The notes beneath the pieces are model-generated. The model saw only the letters and a program-made list of their open reading frames with translations. It was not told where the DNA came from and did not search any database. Made by a program: the position numbers and the translations under genes. DNA of 64,000 bases, taken from NCBI RefSeq assembly GCF_000758585.1, contig NZ_CP009281.1:1550001-1614000 (forward strand). Reading direction: 5' to 3'. Position 1 is the first letter of the stretch; every line of letters begins with the position of its first letter. Source of the DNA: Paenibacillus sp. FSL R5-0345. Its GTDB lineage: Bacteria > Bacillota > Bacilli > Paenibacillales > Paenibacillaceae. This document shows positions 45,501-53,200 of the stretch, piece after piece.

Positions 45501-47699
45501 AAGGATACGGTACTCAACTTCAGCGAGGTAGGGCAGCAGGTTACTTATCCGGTATCCATTCCTCAATCGGGAGAACAAAGCCTGATCTTTACGTACTCCA
45601 ATGCCGGAGAGTATACAAACCGTTCCCTTTATATTGATGGCGTACGGGCGAAGGACAGCAATGGCAATGATCTTGATGTTGCATTTAACGGCACAGGCAG
45701 TCTGGACGATTATTCCGAAGAGGCCTATGTGATTGTACCGTATATGGAAGAAGGCAACCACAAGATCACGCTGAAAATGGAAGAGGATGACACTCCAGGC
45801 ATGATCCAGCTCCGAGGTGTGACTACAGGCTATTTCAACGAGCCGTCCGTTCGGTTAATGGACGCTGCGCTCTCAGTTATGGGGGCAACTCATATTGAAC
45901 TCGGGACGGCCGATCATATCGCTGAAGGGCCCAATATGCTTGCCAACGAGTATTATCCGAACCGCAGTAAAAAGATGAATCAGAGCACCAAGACAATAAT
46001 GAAGGATTATTACAAATTCTTTGCCGCATATGAAAATCTCTTGTATGACAGCCAGGCAGTCAATGATAGAGAGATTGCTGTCAAAGATGCCGCCGGACAG
46101 CAGGTCGAGCTGAGCCGAGACGGTTCAGAAAATACGCTATGGTACACCGTTCGATCTGACAATAAGAACGAGCGTTATCAATCCTATGATGTAGTCCATC
46201 TGGTGAACCTGCTGAACAATGACTCTAACTGGAGAAACTCAGCCAATGAGCCGGATGTGCAGCACAATTTGCAAGTGACTTATCCGGTTCGACTGTCTGC
46301 TCAAGATGCTTCTGGACTCAAGGTTTTTGCGGCAACCCCTGATCAAAACGGGGGAACGATGCAGGAATTGGATTACACTTGGGATGGAGATCAGATTGTG
46401 TTGAATGTTCCAAGCGTCGAATACTGGACGATGCTTGTGGTGGATTATCAACCGCGGCAGTCAGAGGTTCAGAAGCTGTTCCCAGATACAGGGAACGAAC
46501 CTTCACCATCTCCAGAACCTTCACCAACGCCAACAAATCCGGCAAAGCCAGGAACTTCTGCAGATGTAGCGCCGGTAGCGACTGCGGTGCAGATGGGTGA
46601 AACACGGATGATCACCGAGCAGGAGCTGAAATCCGCTCAAGGAGAAACTGTTAATATTGTGTTGAATGAGCAGGTCAAATCCATACTACTACCGCTAAAT
46701 GCTGGAGAATTAATTGGCTCACGCAATTTGGTCATCCAAACAGATGGACTCTCAATGATTTGGAAGGCAGACAAGCTGAAGGAGATTGCCGCGGCAGATT
46801 CTAGCGGTAAGGGGGCTTATGTTGAGCTGAGAATAGGCAATGCGGGGGCTCCGTCTAACGGTGTTTTGAGCCCTTCTCAAGAGTATACTCTGAAAAGCAA
46901 GGTGTACACACTCGTGTTAGGAATCAAAGATAAAAACGGAAAAAGCTTAGCGACGCCGGGATTAAGTCTGCAAGCAACTGTGAAACTAGAGGTAACGAAT
47001 GCTAAGCTTAAGGGGAAGTTGTTGGGGCTCTACATCAAAGAACAAGGAGATGGGCTATACCGTTACGCAGGGGGAGTATTTGATTCTTCTGCCGGCACCC
47101 TGCAGGCCCAACTGAACAATCAAGGTGAGTTCGCTGTTTATGAGAGGTTGAAGACATTCTCCGATGTGCCTAGTACCCATTGGGCTTACGAAGCAATATC
47201 TTCACTGGTGGCCAAACACGTCGTTACTGGCAGGACAGCGAATCATTATTCTCCATCCGTAAGCATTACACGGGCGGAAGTTACAGTTATGCTGGTGCGT
47301 GCGCTGGGTCTTCAGACTAGCGGAGACAAGGCTGTATTTGCAGACGTGCCTGACTCCTCGTGGTACGCGGCGGAGTTATCAGCCGCTTACAGCAACGGAC
47401 TAATTCATGGTCGGACAGCGGAGAAATTCTCACCTGATGCACCTGTCACACGCCAGGAATTGGCGGTCTTGCTTTTACGGGCGTATCAATATGCCGGAGG
47501 ACAGGCTGCAGGCAATATTACTGCTGAGTATTCTGATGCTTCAGATATTGCTGAATGGGCTCGGCTGGCGGTACGTCTCGCAACTTCATCTGGATTGTTT
47601 GTAGGAAATACAGACGGTCAGTTTTCTCCTCTGAACCCAAGCACCCGTGCAGAGATTGCACAAGCAATTGATCGGATACTGAATCTGATAAACCGATAG
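42579..47699 (+). CDS. wall-anchored GH66 enzyme with five inserted beta-sandwich modules and three SLH domains
   Basis: Start ATG 42579 after GGAGG; the in-frame ATG 42537 lacks a ribosome site. 1,706 residues. Signal peptide to about 'STVHA'. Ig-like domain (~50-145), then the first part of the GH66 barrel ('GYQFYDWMWRHD', 'GFDGIHLDQWG' with candidate nucleophile Asp342, 'DYSEIW' with candidate acid/base Glu414). From ~450 to ~1088 the barrel is interrupted by about five consecutive CBM35-like modules, after which it resumes with 'RLMDAALSVMGATHIELG'. A C-terminal beta domain, a Pro/Ser linker, a ~190-residue pre-SLH module and three SLH domains (from ~1525) follow. In CITases one CBM35 is inserted at a similar place. 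It would degrade or cyclise dextran at the cell wall. Confidence 0.9.
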   Translation: MVNKKKPYIALLTLILSAQLALPLSAGPLGPSTVHADNESGSTLSNQSILKAITYLGVSKARYSPGEEAELILKLKDDEQWQGKLNVEIYNLNTLIAKGSKPITVLKGQGDLSVKWKTPDDDFTGYLVKAWVSGAADHDYVTAAIDVSSDWKRYPRYGYTSEFSSETAAQSDAKLKQLSQDYYLNGYQFYDWMWRHDVSVYSKTDADGKPLKDSEGNFVDEEINADTHYLDLLNRELYPLTIKQQVEAAQKYGSAAMAYEMNYAARENYEDYGVSPEWGLYGSENIDKTNPQQSQNGYHFDFNGKETALYLQDPGNVEWQNYITKQFDRAVNVFGFDGIHLDQWGANDNSHLYDYNGNKRYYSLDYDKLINSVKKSLVENNPAKSDVTFNMVGGNLDYSAVPDPDTKTDFDYSEIWHDRNQYSDLQKVVEDTRAKNGGKAMVIAGYMNMKEATGVKTRGTEAEDVPAAVNYQSRISKVQDSWVGNFGRKDTDAVTFTVNAPATGMYKLLLHYGQGNGSGYPEGKLTVNNEIAAAAIPFSANTGWGNPSATAEVTATLKEGNNTVKLTLNTNSLWLNLHSLEVQGQDIKQSYDAVDAKLDTVKVDQYSHVYYFDTKNDYVTFHVQVPTEGNYPLGFSYASDWQEVSRTLMVNNVSQGEVSFLGQGDWTKFARKENMASVYLNAGDNTITLKAPKDDLGIKLRYMALNGQRYEAAEAELPQTNSVTFTESKTDNFGQSGQTVTYSVYAEQQLNTLTVMYHGGNSPVMSVLVDGEPAPDAQNITFAKTPGEWDGPMQAKELFVNIPPGKHKITLKMESSGQYINVGGIVAGDYEYSTGDAEMKNGVVAVVGYVSEFNNENDRIVFNVNAVEAGLYTLGWVYQNNGAATVSRSVYSGDPAGTLASFAPTSGSQWGETVQTGISLVQGWNQIVIQMTEGTDSGIKVDKLKVTGDGPEAITRMYEAESTQEKNDSAFSLYKDTVLNFSEVGQQVTYPVSIPQSGEQSLIFTYSNAGEYTNRSLYIDGVRAKDSNGNDLDVAFNGTGSLDDYSEEAYVIVPYMEEGNHKITLKMEEDDTPGMIQLRGVTTGYFNEPSVRLMDAALSVMGATHIELGTADHIAEGPNMLANEYYPNRSKKMNQSTKTIMKDYYKFFAAYENLLYDSQAVNDREIAVKDAAGQQVELSRDGSENTLWYTVRSDNKNERYQSYDVVHLVNLLNNDSNWRNSANEPDVQHNLQVTYPVRLSAQDASGLKVFAATPDQNGGTMQELDYTWDGDQIVLNVPSVEYWTMLVVDYQPRQSEVQKLFPDTGNEPSPSPEPSPTPTNPAKPGTSADVAPVATAVQMGETRMITEQELKSAQGETVNIVLNEQVKSILLPLNAGELIGSRNLVIQTDGLSMIWKADKLKEIAAADSSGKGAYVELRIGNAGAPSNGVLSPSQEYTLKSKVYTLVLGIKDKNGKSLATPGLSLQATVKLEVTNAKLKGKLLGLYIKEQGDGLYRYAGGVFDSSAGTLQAQLNNQGEFAVYERLKTFSDVPSTHWAYEAISSLVAKHVVTGRTANHYSPSVSITRAEVTVMLVRALGLQTSGDKAVFADVPDSSWYAAELSAAYSNGLIHGRTAEKFSPDAPVTRQELAVLLLRAYQYAGGQAAGNITAEYSDASDIAEWARLAVRLATSSGLFVGNTDGQFSPLNPSTRAEIAQAIDRILNLINR

Positions 47700-47712
47700 A
47701 TTCTATTAATTT

Positions 47713-47747
47713 AAAGAAGCGGCAGAAATTGTTACCGCTTCTTTTTT
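47713..47747 (+). terminator. terminator of the wall-anchored GH66 gene
   Basis: AAAGAAGCGG pairs with CCGCTTCTTT and continues into a T-run. It marks the right end of the sugar locus. Confidence 0.85.
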
Positions 47748-48060
47748 ACTAGCTGTTCTGTTTAAAGATTCATTTACTTGTGGTCGCTTTTTACTAGCCC
47801 TCAGGTCATACGGACAAGGTATGGAGTATCATAGTGCTGCTGACAATTCAGGTCTAGGAGGCCGCTTTGAGGAAAAGATGCTTGAATTGCAGGCACCTTT
47901 TCAGAAGATTAGGAATCGTTTACTCGCCGCGACGATAGATTTGGATTTATTTTTCGGAAAGCGAAGAATGTTGCCTAAAACTACTGGTAGGAGCTTCGGA
48001 GGGAAATTAGGGTGGTGAATACTGTTTTGTACGATCGAACACTCGAGTTACCTAATAAAC
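47748..48060 (+). other. unassigned stretch at the junction with the sigK copy
   Basis: A 65-codon frame at 47821-48018 starts with ATG but has no clear ribosome site and no recognisable family. I see no repeat, tRNA or insertion sequence end here. It is probably junction debris between the sugar locus and the truncated sigK copy. Confidence 0.3.
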
Positions 48061-48075
48061 TTGACATCATATCAT

Positions 48076-48591
48076 GTCCATAACCTCAAAAAATTCGACA
48101 ACACCGGAGAAGACATGGAGGATTTAATCTCCATCGGCACCATTGGCCTGATTAAAGCCATCGAGAGCTACCGCCCGAACAAAGGCACAAAGCTGGCCAC
48201 TTTTGCTGCCCGTTGTATTGAAAACGAAATTCTGATGCACCTAAGATCCTTGAAGAAGACTCGTAAAGATGTATCTCTGCACGATCCAATTGGGACAGAC
48301 AAGGAAGGTAATGAAATTACTCTCATCGATATCCTTGGCTCAGAAGCGGATGATGTCATTAAAGAAGTAGATCTGAAGATTGAGAAGAGCAAGATTTATC
48401 GCAATCTCGATATTTTGGATGATCGGGAAAAAGAGGTTGTCGTGGGGCGGTTTGGGCTGGATACAGGTGGAGAAGAGAGGACGCAGCGGGAGATTGCCAA
48501 GGAACTCGGGATATCGCGGAGTTATGTGTCTCGGATAGAGAAAAGGGCGTTGATGAAGTTGTATCATGAGTTTTATAAGGCGAAGCGGTGA
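48076..48591 (+). pseudogene. sigK: 5'-truncated second sigK copy, coding frame intact
   Basis: From '[13 protein letters not shown]' to the C-terminal 'YKAKR' the protein is identical to the complete SigK at 7865, about 166 residues, but the DNA differs at roughly 40 positions, all silent. The first ~58 codons (pro-sequence and region 2.1) are missing and replaced by an unrelated stretch; only 'cat gtc cat aac ctc' partly resembles the lost codons. Possible starts: TTG 48061, or ATG 48115 with GGAG 5 nt upstream. A sigma factor without that part would probably not be normal. It may be a pseudogene, or the 3' half of a gene rebuilt by recombination with the copy at 7865. Confidence 0.75.
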
Positions 48592-48639
48592 GGGAATAGG
48601 AACTGTATCTCCAGCGTGTAGTCCAGAAATATCTACTAA

Positions 48640-48679
48640 ATCGTCCTGCAAGCTTATACTTGCGAGGCGATTTTTTTTT
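48640..48679 (+). terminator. terminator after the second sigK copy
   Basis: ATCGTCCTGCAAG pairs with CTTGCGAGGCGAT (one mismatch, G-T pairs) and is followed by eight Ts. Its sequence differs from the terminator after the complete sigK, which supports a separate origin of this copy. Confidence 0.8.
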
Positions 48680-48800
48680 ACATAATTGGAACGTGAATTC
48701 TAGTATAACGTACGGTATATTAAGGTGAAAGTTGATGGAAACTCGATAGCGGATTGCTTATTAAAAGCTGAAATCAATGTATTTATAGGGGGGGATTCTT

Positions 48801-49898
48801 TTGTCAAATTATTTTAAATTCGTTGCTATCTTCGGTTTAATTTTTGTACTGGTTTCCTGTTCAGACAACAGTGTCAACAGCGTCAACAGTATTAATGATA
48901 CGCTGCCGCAAGCGAATGAAATAGTCCACAAGGATGCCTTTGAAGAAAAGCTTGATCAGTATATGTCCAAGAACTATTCGGGATCTGTGCTTCTCGTCAA
49001 AGATAACAAGGTTATAATTTCCAAGGGATACAATATGGCGGACTATAATAATAACCTGCCTAATGGACGAGATACTATCCATCAAATCGGTTCGCTTACT
49101 AAAGCATTTACCGCTGCAGCTATCTTACAGCTTCAAGAGGCCGGTAAGCTGAGTGTCGACGACCCCGTAAATACATATATTAAGGATTACCCTAATGATA
49201 GAGTCACACTTTACCACTTGTTGACCCACACATCCGGGATCCCCAATTATACCAATTCTCCAGATTTTCTAAAATCAATAAACATTAAAATTAGCGTTGA
49301 CGATTTAATTGCCAAATTCAAAGACAAGTCACTAGAGTTTGAACCGGGCAGCCGATTTTCTTACAGTAACTCCGGGTATGTGCTGCTAGGTGCTGTGATT
49401 GAGCAAGTTAGCGGACAGTCGTATGGCGACTATCTGAATGAGCATATTTTTACACCTCTCGATATGAAAAGATCAGGTTATTTAACAAAAGACAACAACC
49501 ATACAGATATTGCTGTTGGGTATTCACTTATTAATCCCGACATCTCTGAGATAGCCCGGCCTATCGATATGACCGTCCCTTATTCAGCTGGCGGTATATA
49601 TTCCACCGTACAAGATCTTTATAAATGGCTTCTAGGGCTCGAGAACGGGACAATCATTAGTGATGCATCATGGGAAGCGATGCGCAAACCGAATCTGGAT
49701 GAATACGCATTGGGATGGGGGATACCCGATCCAATGGGGATGGTGTACGCACATAATGGGGCAATCAATGGTTTCTCTTCTGAGATTTGGAGAGATATGT
49801 CTCAGGGGACAGCGGTGATTCTGCTCAGCAATGCAGAGGGAATCAACCTTGGGGATATGAGAGATGTGCTGTTACGCATGCTTGATTCGGAGGAATAG
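48801..49898 (+). CDS. beta-lactamase-fold lipoprotein (class C / D-peptidase / esterase type)
   Basis: 365 residues, start TTG 48801 after a G-rich ribosome site. Signal peptide with lipobox LVSC. Serine-hydrolase motifs: 'SLTK' (nucleophile Ser and Lys), 'YSN' (Tyr-x-Asn), and 'HNG' in place of the K-T-G triad, the pattern of PBP4*/LACTB/EstB-like proteins rather than resistance beta-lactamases. It probably acts on peptidoglycan peptides or small esters outside the membrane. It stands alone between two sigK fragments and is not part of the sugar operon. Confidence 0.88.
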   Translation: MSNYFKFVAIFGLIFVLVSCSDNSVNSVNSINDTLPQANEIVHKDAFEEKLDQYMSKNYSGSVLLVKDNKVIISKGYNMADYNNNLPNGRDTIHQIGSLTKAFTAAAILQLQEAGKLSVDDPVNTYIKDYPNDRVTLYHLLTHTSGIPNYTNSPDFLKSINIKISVDDLIAKFKDKSLEFEPGSRFSYSNSGYVLLGAVIEQVSGQSYGDYLNEHIFTPLDMKRSGYLTKDNNHTDIAVGYSLINPDISEIARPIDMTVPYSAGGIYSTVQDLYKWLLGLENGTIISDASWEAMRKPNLDEYALGWGIPDPMGMVYAHNGAINGFSSEIWRDMSQGTAVILLSNAEGINLGDMRDVLLRMLDSEE

Positions 49899-49940
49899 GC
49901 CTTACAGTTTGATGATATAACGAGGAATAAGCAATTATTT

Positions 49941-50050
49941 TTGACATCATATCGTGTCCACAACCTCAAAAAATTCGATAACTCCGGAGGTTATATACAA
50001 ATATTTACATTAGTGCTTATTTTCAGCAACTTGCCAATATGCAAGTTGCT
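49941..50050 (+). pseudogene. collapsed sigK relic (junction sequence plus terminator-like hairpin)
   Basis: 49943-49988 repeats the left junction of the copy at 48061: TTGACATCATATC, then TGTCC, AACCTCAAAAAATTCGA and CCGGAG. The similarity stops there. At 50025-50050, AGCAACTTGC and GCAAGTTGCT form a hairpin resembling the one that ends sigK. Everything between has been lost. Confidence 0.6.
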
Positions 50051-50191
50051 TGTTTGGGTAAGGCAAGTAGATTGATATACAAGAAATATATGATTTCCAG
50101 ATCCAACAAACTGTCGAAGCCTACTTTGAAAGCTAAGATGTGAAACCAGAGTGCTATATGGGATGCAATAATTGTTCTTCAGTACTTTTGT

Positions 50192-50243
50192 AGAAAAACC
50201 CCGAATAGGGTCCACTTTTTTTAAGTGTCAACTATTCGGGGTT
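50192..50243 (-). terminator. terminator of the xylanase gene
   Basis: AACCCCGAATAG and CTATTCGGGGTT form a perfect 12-bp stem with an inner CACTT/AAGTG pair. On the minus strand it is followed by TTTTTC, placing it 30 nt after the xylanase stop. Confidence 0.75.
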
Positions 50244-50273
50244 CAGTTCACTTATGAGGGATAAAGATTAATT

Positions 50274-53200
50274 CTACATCATCCAGATTCGATAAAGAAT
50301 CATTGCTGCTTCAGCGCGAGTCAATGAATCGGCTGGCGCAATTTTATCGTTCTTGCCATTGATGATTCCTCTTCCTACAAGGAAAGCTGCACTGTCCTTG
50401 GCGTAAGTGGAAATGCTTGCTGCATCGGAATAAGAAGCCAGATTTCCGCTTCCGGCAGATGGCTTACCAGCTGCTTTCAGGGCTCTTGCTGTAAGAACCA
50501 TCATATCTTCACGGGTAATGCTGCTGCCCGGTTTGAATGTATTGTCCTCAAATCCTGATGCAATTCCGAGCTCCCGTGCAACTGCTACAGCTTGCGCATA
50601 GTAAGCTGTAGGCTGTACATCACTGAAGGTAGCCGCATTCGTGCCGGAACCTTTCAATTCAAGCGCTCTAACAAGCAGGGTGATAAAGTCCGCTCTCGTG
50701 ATAGAAGCCGCAGGCGCGAAGGTATCTTCAGAGATTCCCATGATTACGCCACGTGCAGCCATGGCTTCAATCGCTTGTTTTGCCCACTGTATATTTTGCG
50801 TGTCGGTAAAGGAATGAGTTACGTAGGCTACAGCATAGGTGCTGAAATGAGTTGTCTTGAATACAACCGAACCGCTCTTCGTATCATAGCGTCCGCTTGG
50901 CACAGCTGTTGCCTGTCCTTGGCTGTCAATGTATAGGATCACGATTTGATCTGCATTGACAAGCTCCTGTGCCGTAGCTGTATATGGAATGGATACTGTT
51001 ACAGTGGCTGCTGGGTTATTCCAAGCAATAACAGTGTCGCCAGCTTTTACACTAAGATCGATAATCGGACGGCTACCCACTTTTCCGCGAACTCCTGTAT
51101 TCAAGCTATCCCCCGAGACTTTCTTAATCTGAATGGATACTTGATCCGCTTGCCCTGTCATATTAGACAGCATGTTCGACGGAATAAGAAGTTCAGCATT
51201 GTCTGTCTTAAGGATAAACTCAACATTGCTGTTGCTTTGCAGGCTTGAAACAGGCAATTGTACAACATAGGATTGCACATTTGCTTGCTTCGGTATCTCG
51301 ATGGTAACCTGTTTCTTGCCATTCGCACCTGGAGAAGCCTGATCTATCGCTTTATTTAGGCTGGCACTTGAAACTGTTGCGGTGGCTGTTCCGTTCTCGA
51401 CTTTTACAGCAGGCAGAATGGACACCACACCGTTGTTATTGTGGACCGTATCGGTGGATGGAGTACCGGATCCATTGCTGTTTCCCCCATTGCCATTGTC
51501 TTGAGAAGGTTTGCCAGTCAGCGTTAATTCTCCGAATACAGAAGGATCTTGGTATCCTTGACCGGATGGATCGTTCCATGCGTTCGCACTGATTCTGTTG
51601 CCGTCCTTAGCATCATTGATCTGCGCATCGAAGCCAATTTTGGCGTTGTTCGCAGGTTTAACCTTTTTGAAAGGAATCTTCATTTCAACCGTGTAGTTGG
51701 TACCGGAAACAGAGACTTTTGATTCGAAGCCTGCAGCAATTTCCTCAGGATTAAAAGAAGCCGCGTTCTCGAAATTCACTCTGTATTGCCCATCATCGTC
51801 TTGGAAAGCAGAAGTCTTGCCATTGTTCTCATCGACGAACACTTCCACGGAATCCTGCTCCCAAGCATTCGGGTTGGATTTGTCCAGCTTATCGTCTTTG
51901 ACTTGGACCAACACATATAGATTGTTGTCATCCCAGAGTGTTTTTGCTGTTCCTGTAGCACCTGACCAGGCCATTTGCTTGGTCTCCAGTTTCATTTCAG
52001 GAGCGTTGCTCCATACGCTGTCTACGGATCCGTCGATTGCAGGTGTTCCATAATAAGCGCTGGATTTCTTGTATTCAAGCTCTTCAGGCGGATTTTCCGC
52101 TATGAACTTTTCAGGGTCAGTGACCGCGTAGAATGCCTCTTTTGCTTGGAAATTCTTGTCGAACAAGGTTGGATTCTGCTCGGCTCTCCAGCTGGTGCTG
52201 TCATTTAATCCCCAGAAGGTGACACGCGGAATATGCTTGCTGTTCTTCTTGTAGAGATCCATTAGTTGGGCATACAGATAGGCCTGCTGTTTCGCTTCTT
52301 TGGTAGTGATTGTAGAATTGGTGCCTGCCATGATATCCAATTCAGTAACAACAACTTCTACGCCCAAAGAAATGAAACGCTCGAGGGACGATTTGACATT
52401 TTCCAATCTGGTGCCCAAATTGTAGTGGGCCTGCATGCCAATTCCGTCAATGAGTTGTTCGCCGGGATGAGCTGCAGCGTACTTCTCATTGAGTTCTTTC
52501 ACCATGCTGTAGATGGCTGTAGATTTATTTTGGTTGTCATCGTTGTAATCGTTATAGTAAAGCTTGATATCCCAGCCGTTTTCGTCAATGACTTCCTTTG
52601 CCGCAAGGAAGGATTCCTCGATGAAGTCAGGGCCAATGGCCTGTAACCAGCCGGAATTGCGGAGAGCATTTTTCCAGTCTGTCGGGTTAGCCGGGTTGTC
52701 ATTCATGGCTTCGTTGACAACGTCCCAGGATTTCACTTTGTTACCGAAGTGCTTCACTACGGTCTGGATATGTGTTCTGAGATTCTTCAGAGCTTCTTCG
52801 CGGCTTAATGGTTTACCATCAGCAGCGGTATGCAGCCATGAAGGTGACTGTGCATGCCAGACGAGTACGTGACCGGCAATTTCCAGATTGGCATCCTGTA
52901 CCTTTTTAACCAGAGCATCTTCTGCGGTGAAATCAAAGTTTCTGTTGGCATCATAGGCATAATCCGGCTTCATATCATTCTCAAACGTGACGATATTGTG
53001 GTGCTTCGTCAGAAGCTTGAGTCTGGTCTCGTCAAAGGTAGCCGGGTTAACGATGTTACCGATCAAGAATTCATCCTTATAAATGTCCTTGAGGTTAGGG
53101 AGATTTTCTTGAATTGGAGGTGCCGCAGCTACCGGGCCCAAATATCTCAGAACAAAGTCATCTAAGTAGAAGGTACGATTGCCGCCGTCGTCGTTTGCTG

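Noticed and set aside
46318..46605. Overlapping frames around the Pro/Ser linker of the GH66 protein
   Set aside because: Produced by the repetitive linker codons, not by a gene.
9239..47699. CRISPR array, prophage or conjugative element within the island
   Set aside because: No repeat-spacer pattern, phage structural genes, integrase, relaxase or type IV secretion genes are visible.
48801..49898. A beta-lactam resistance gene
   Set aside because: The third motif is HNG rather than KTG/KSG and the protein is a lipoprotein of the PBP4*/esterase type; resistance is not supported.
52266..52646. 126-codon plus-strand frame inside the xylanase gene
   Set aside because: It is antisense to the GH10 catalytic domain, which is unmistakable on the minus strand.
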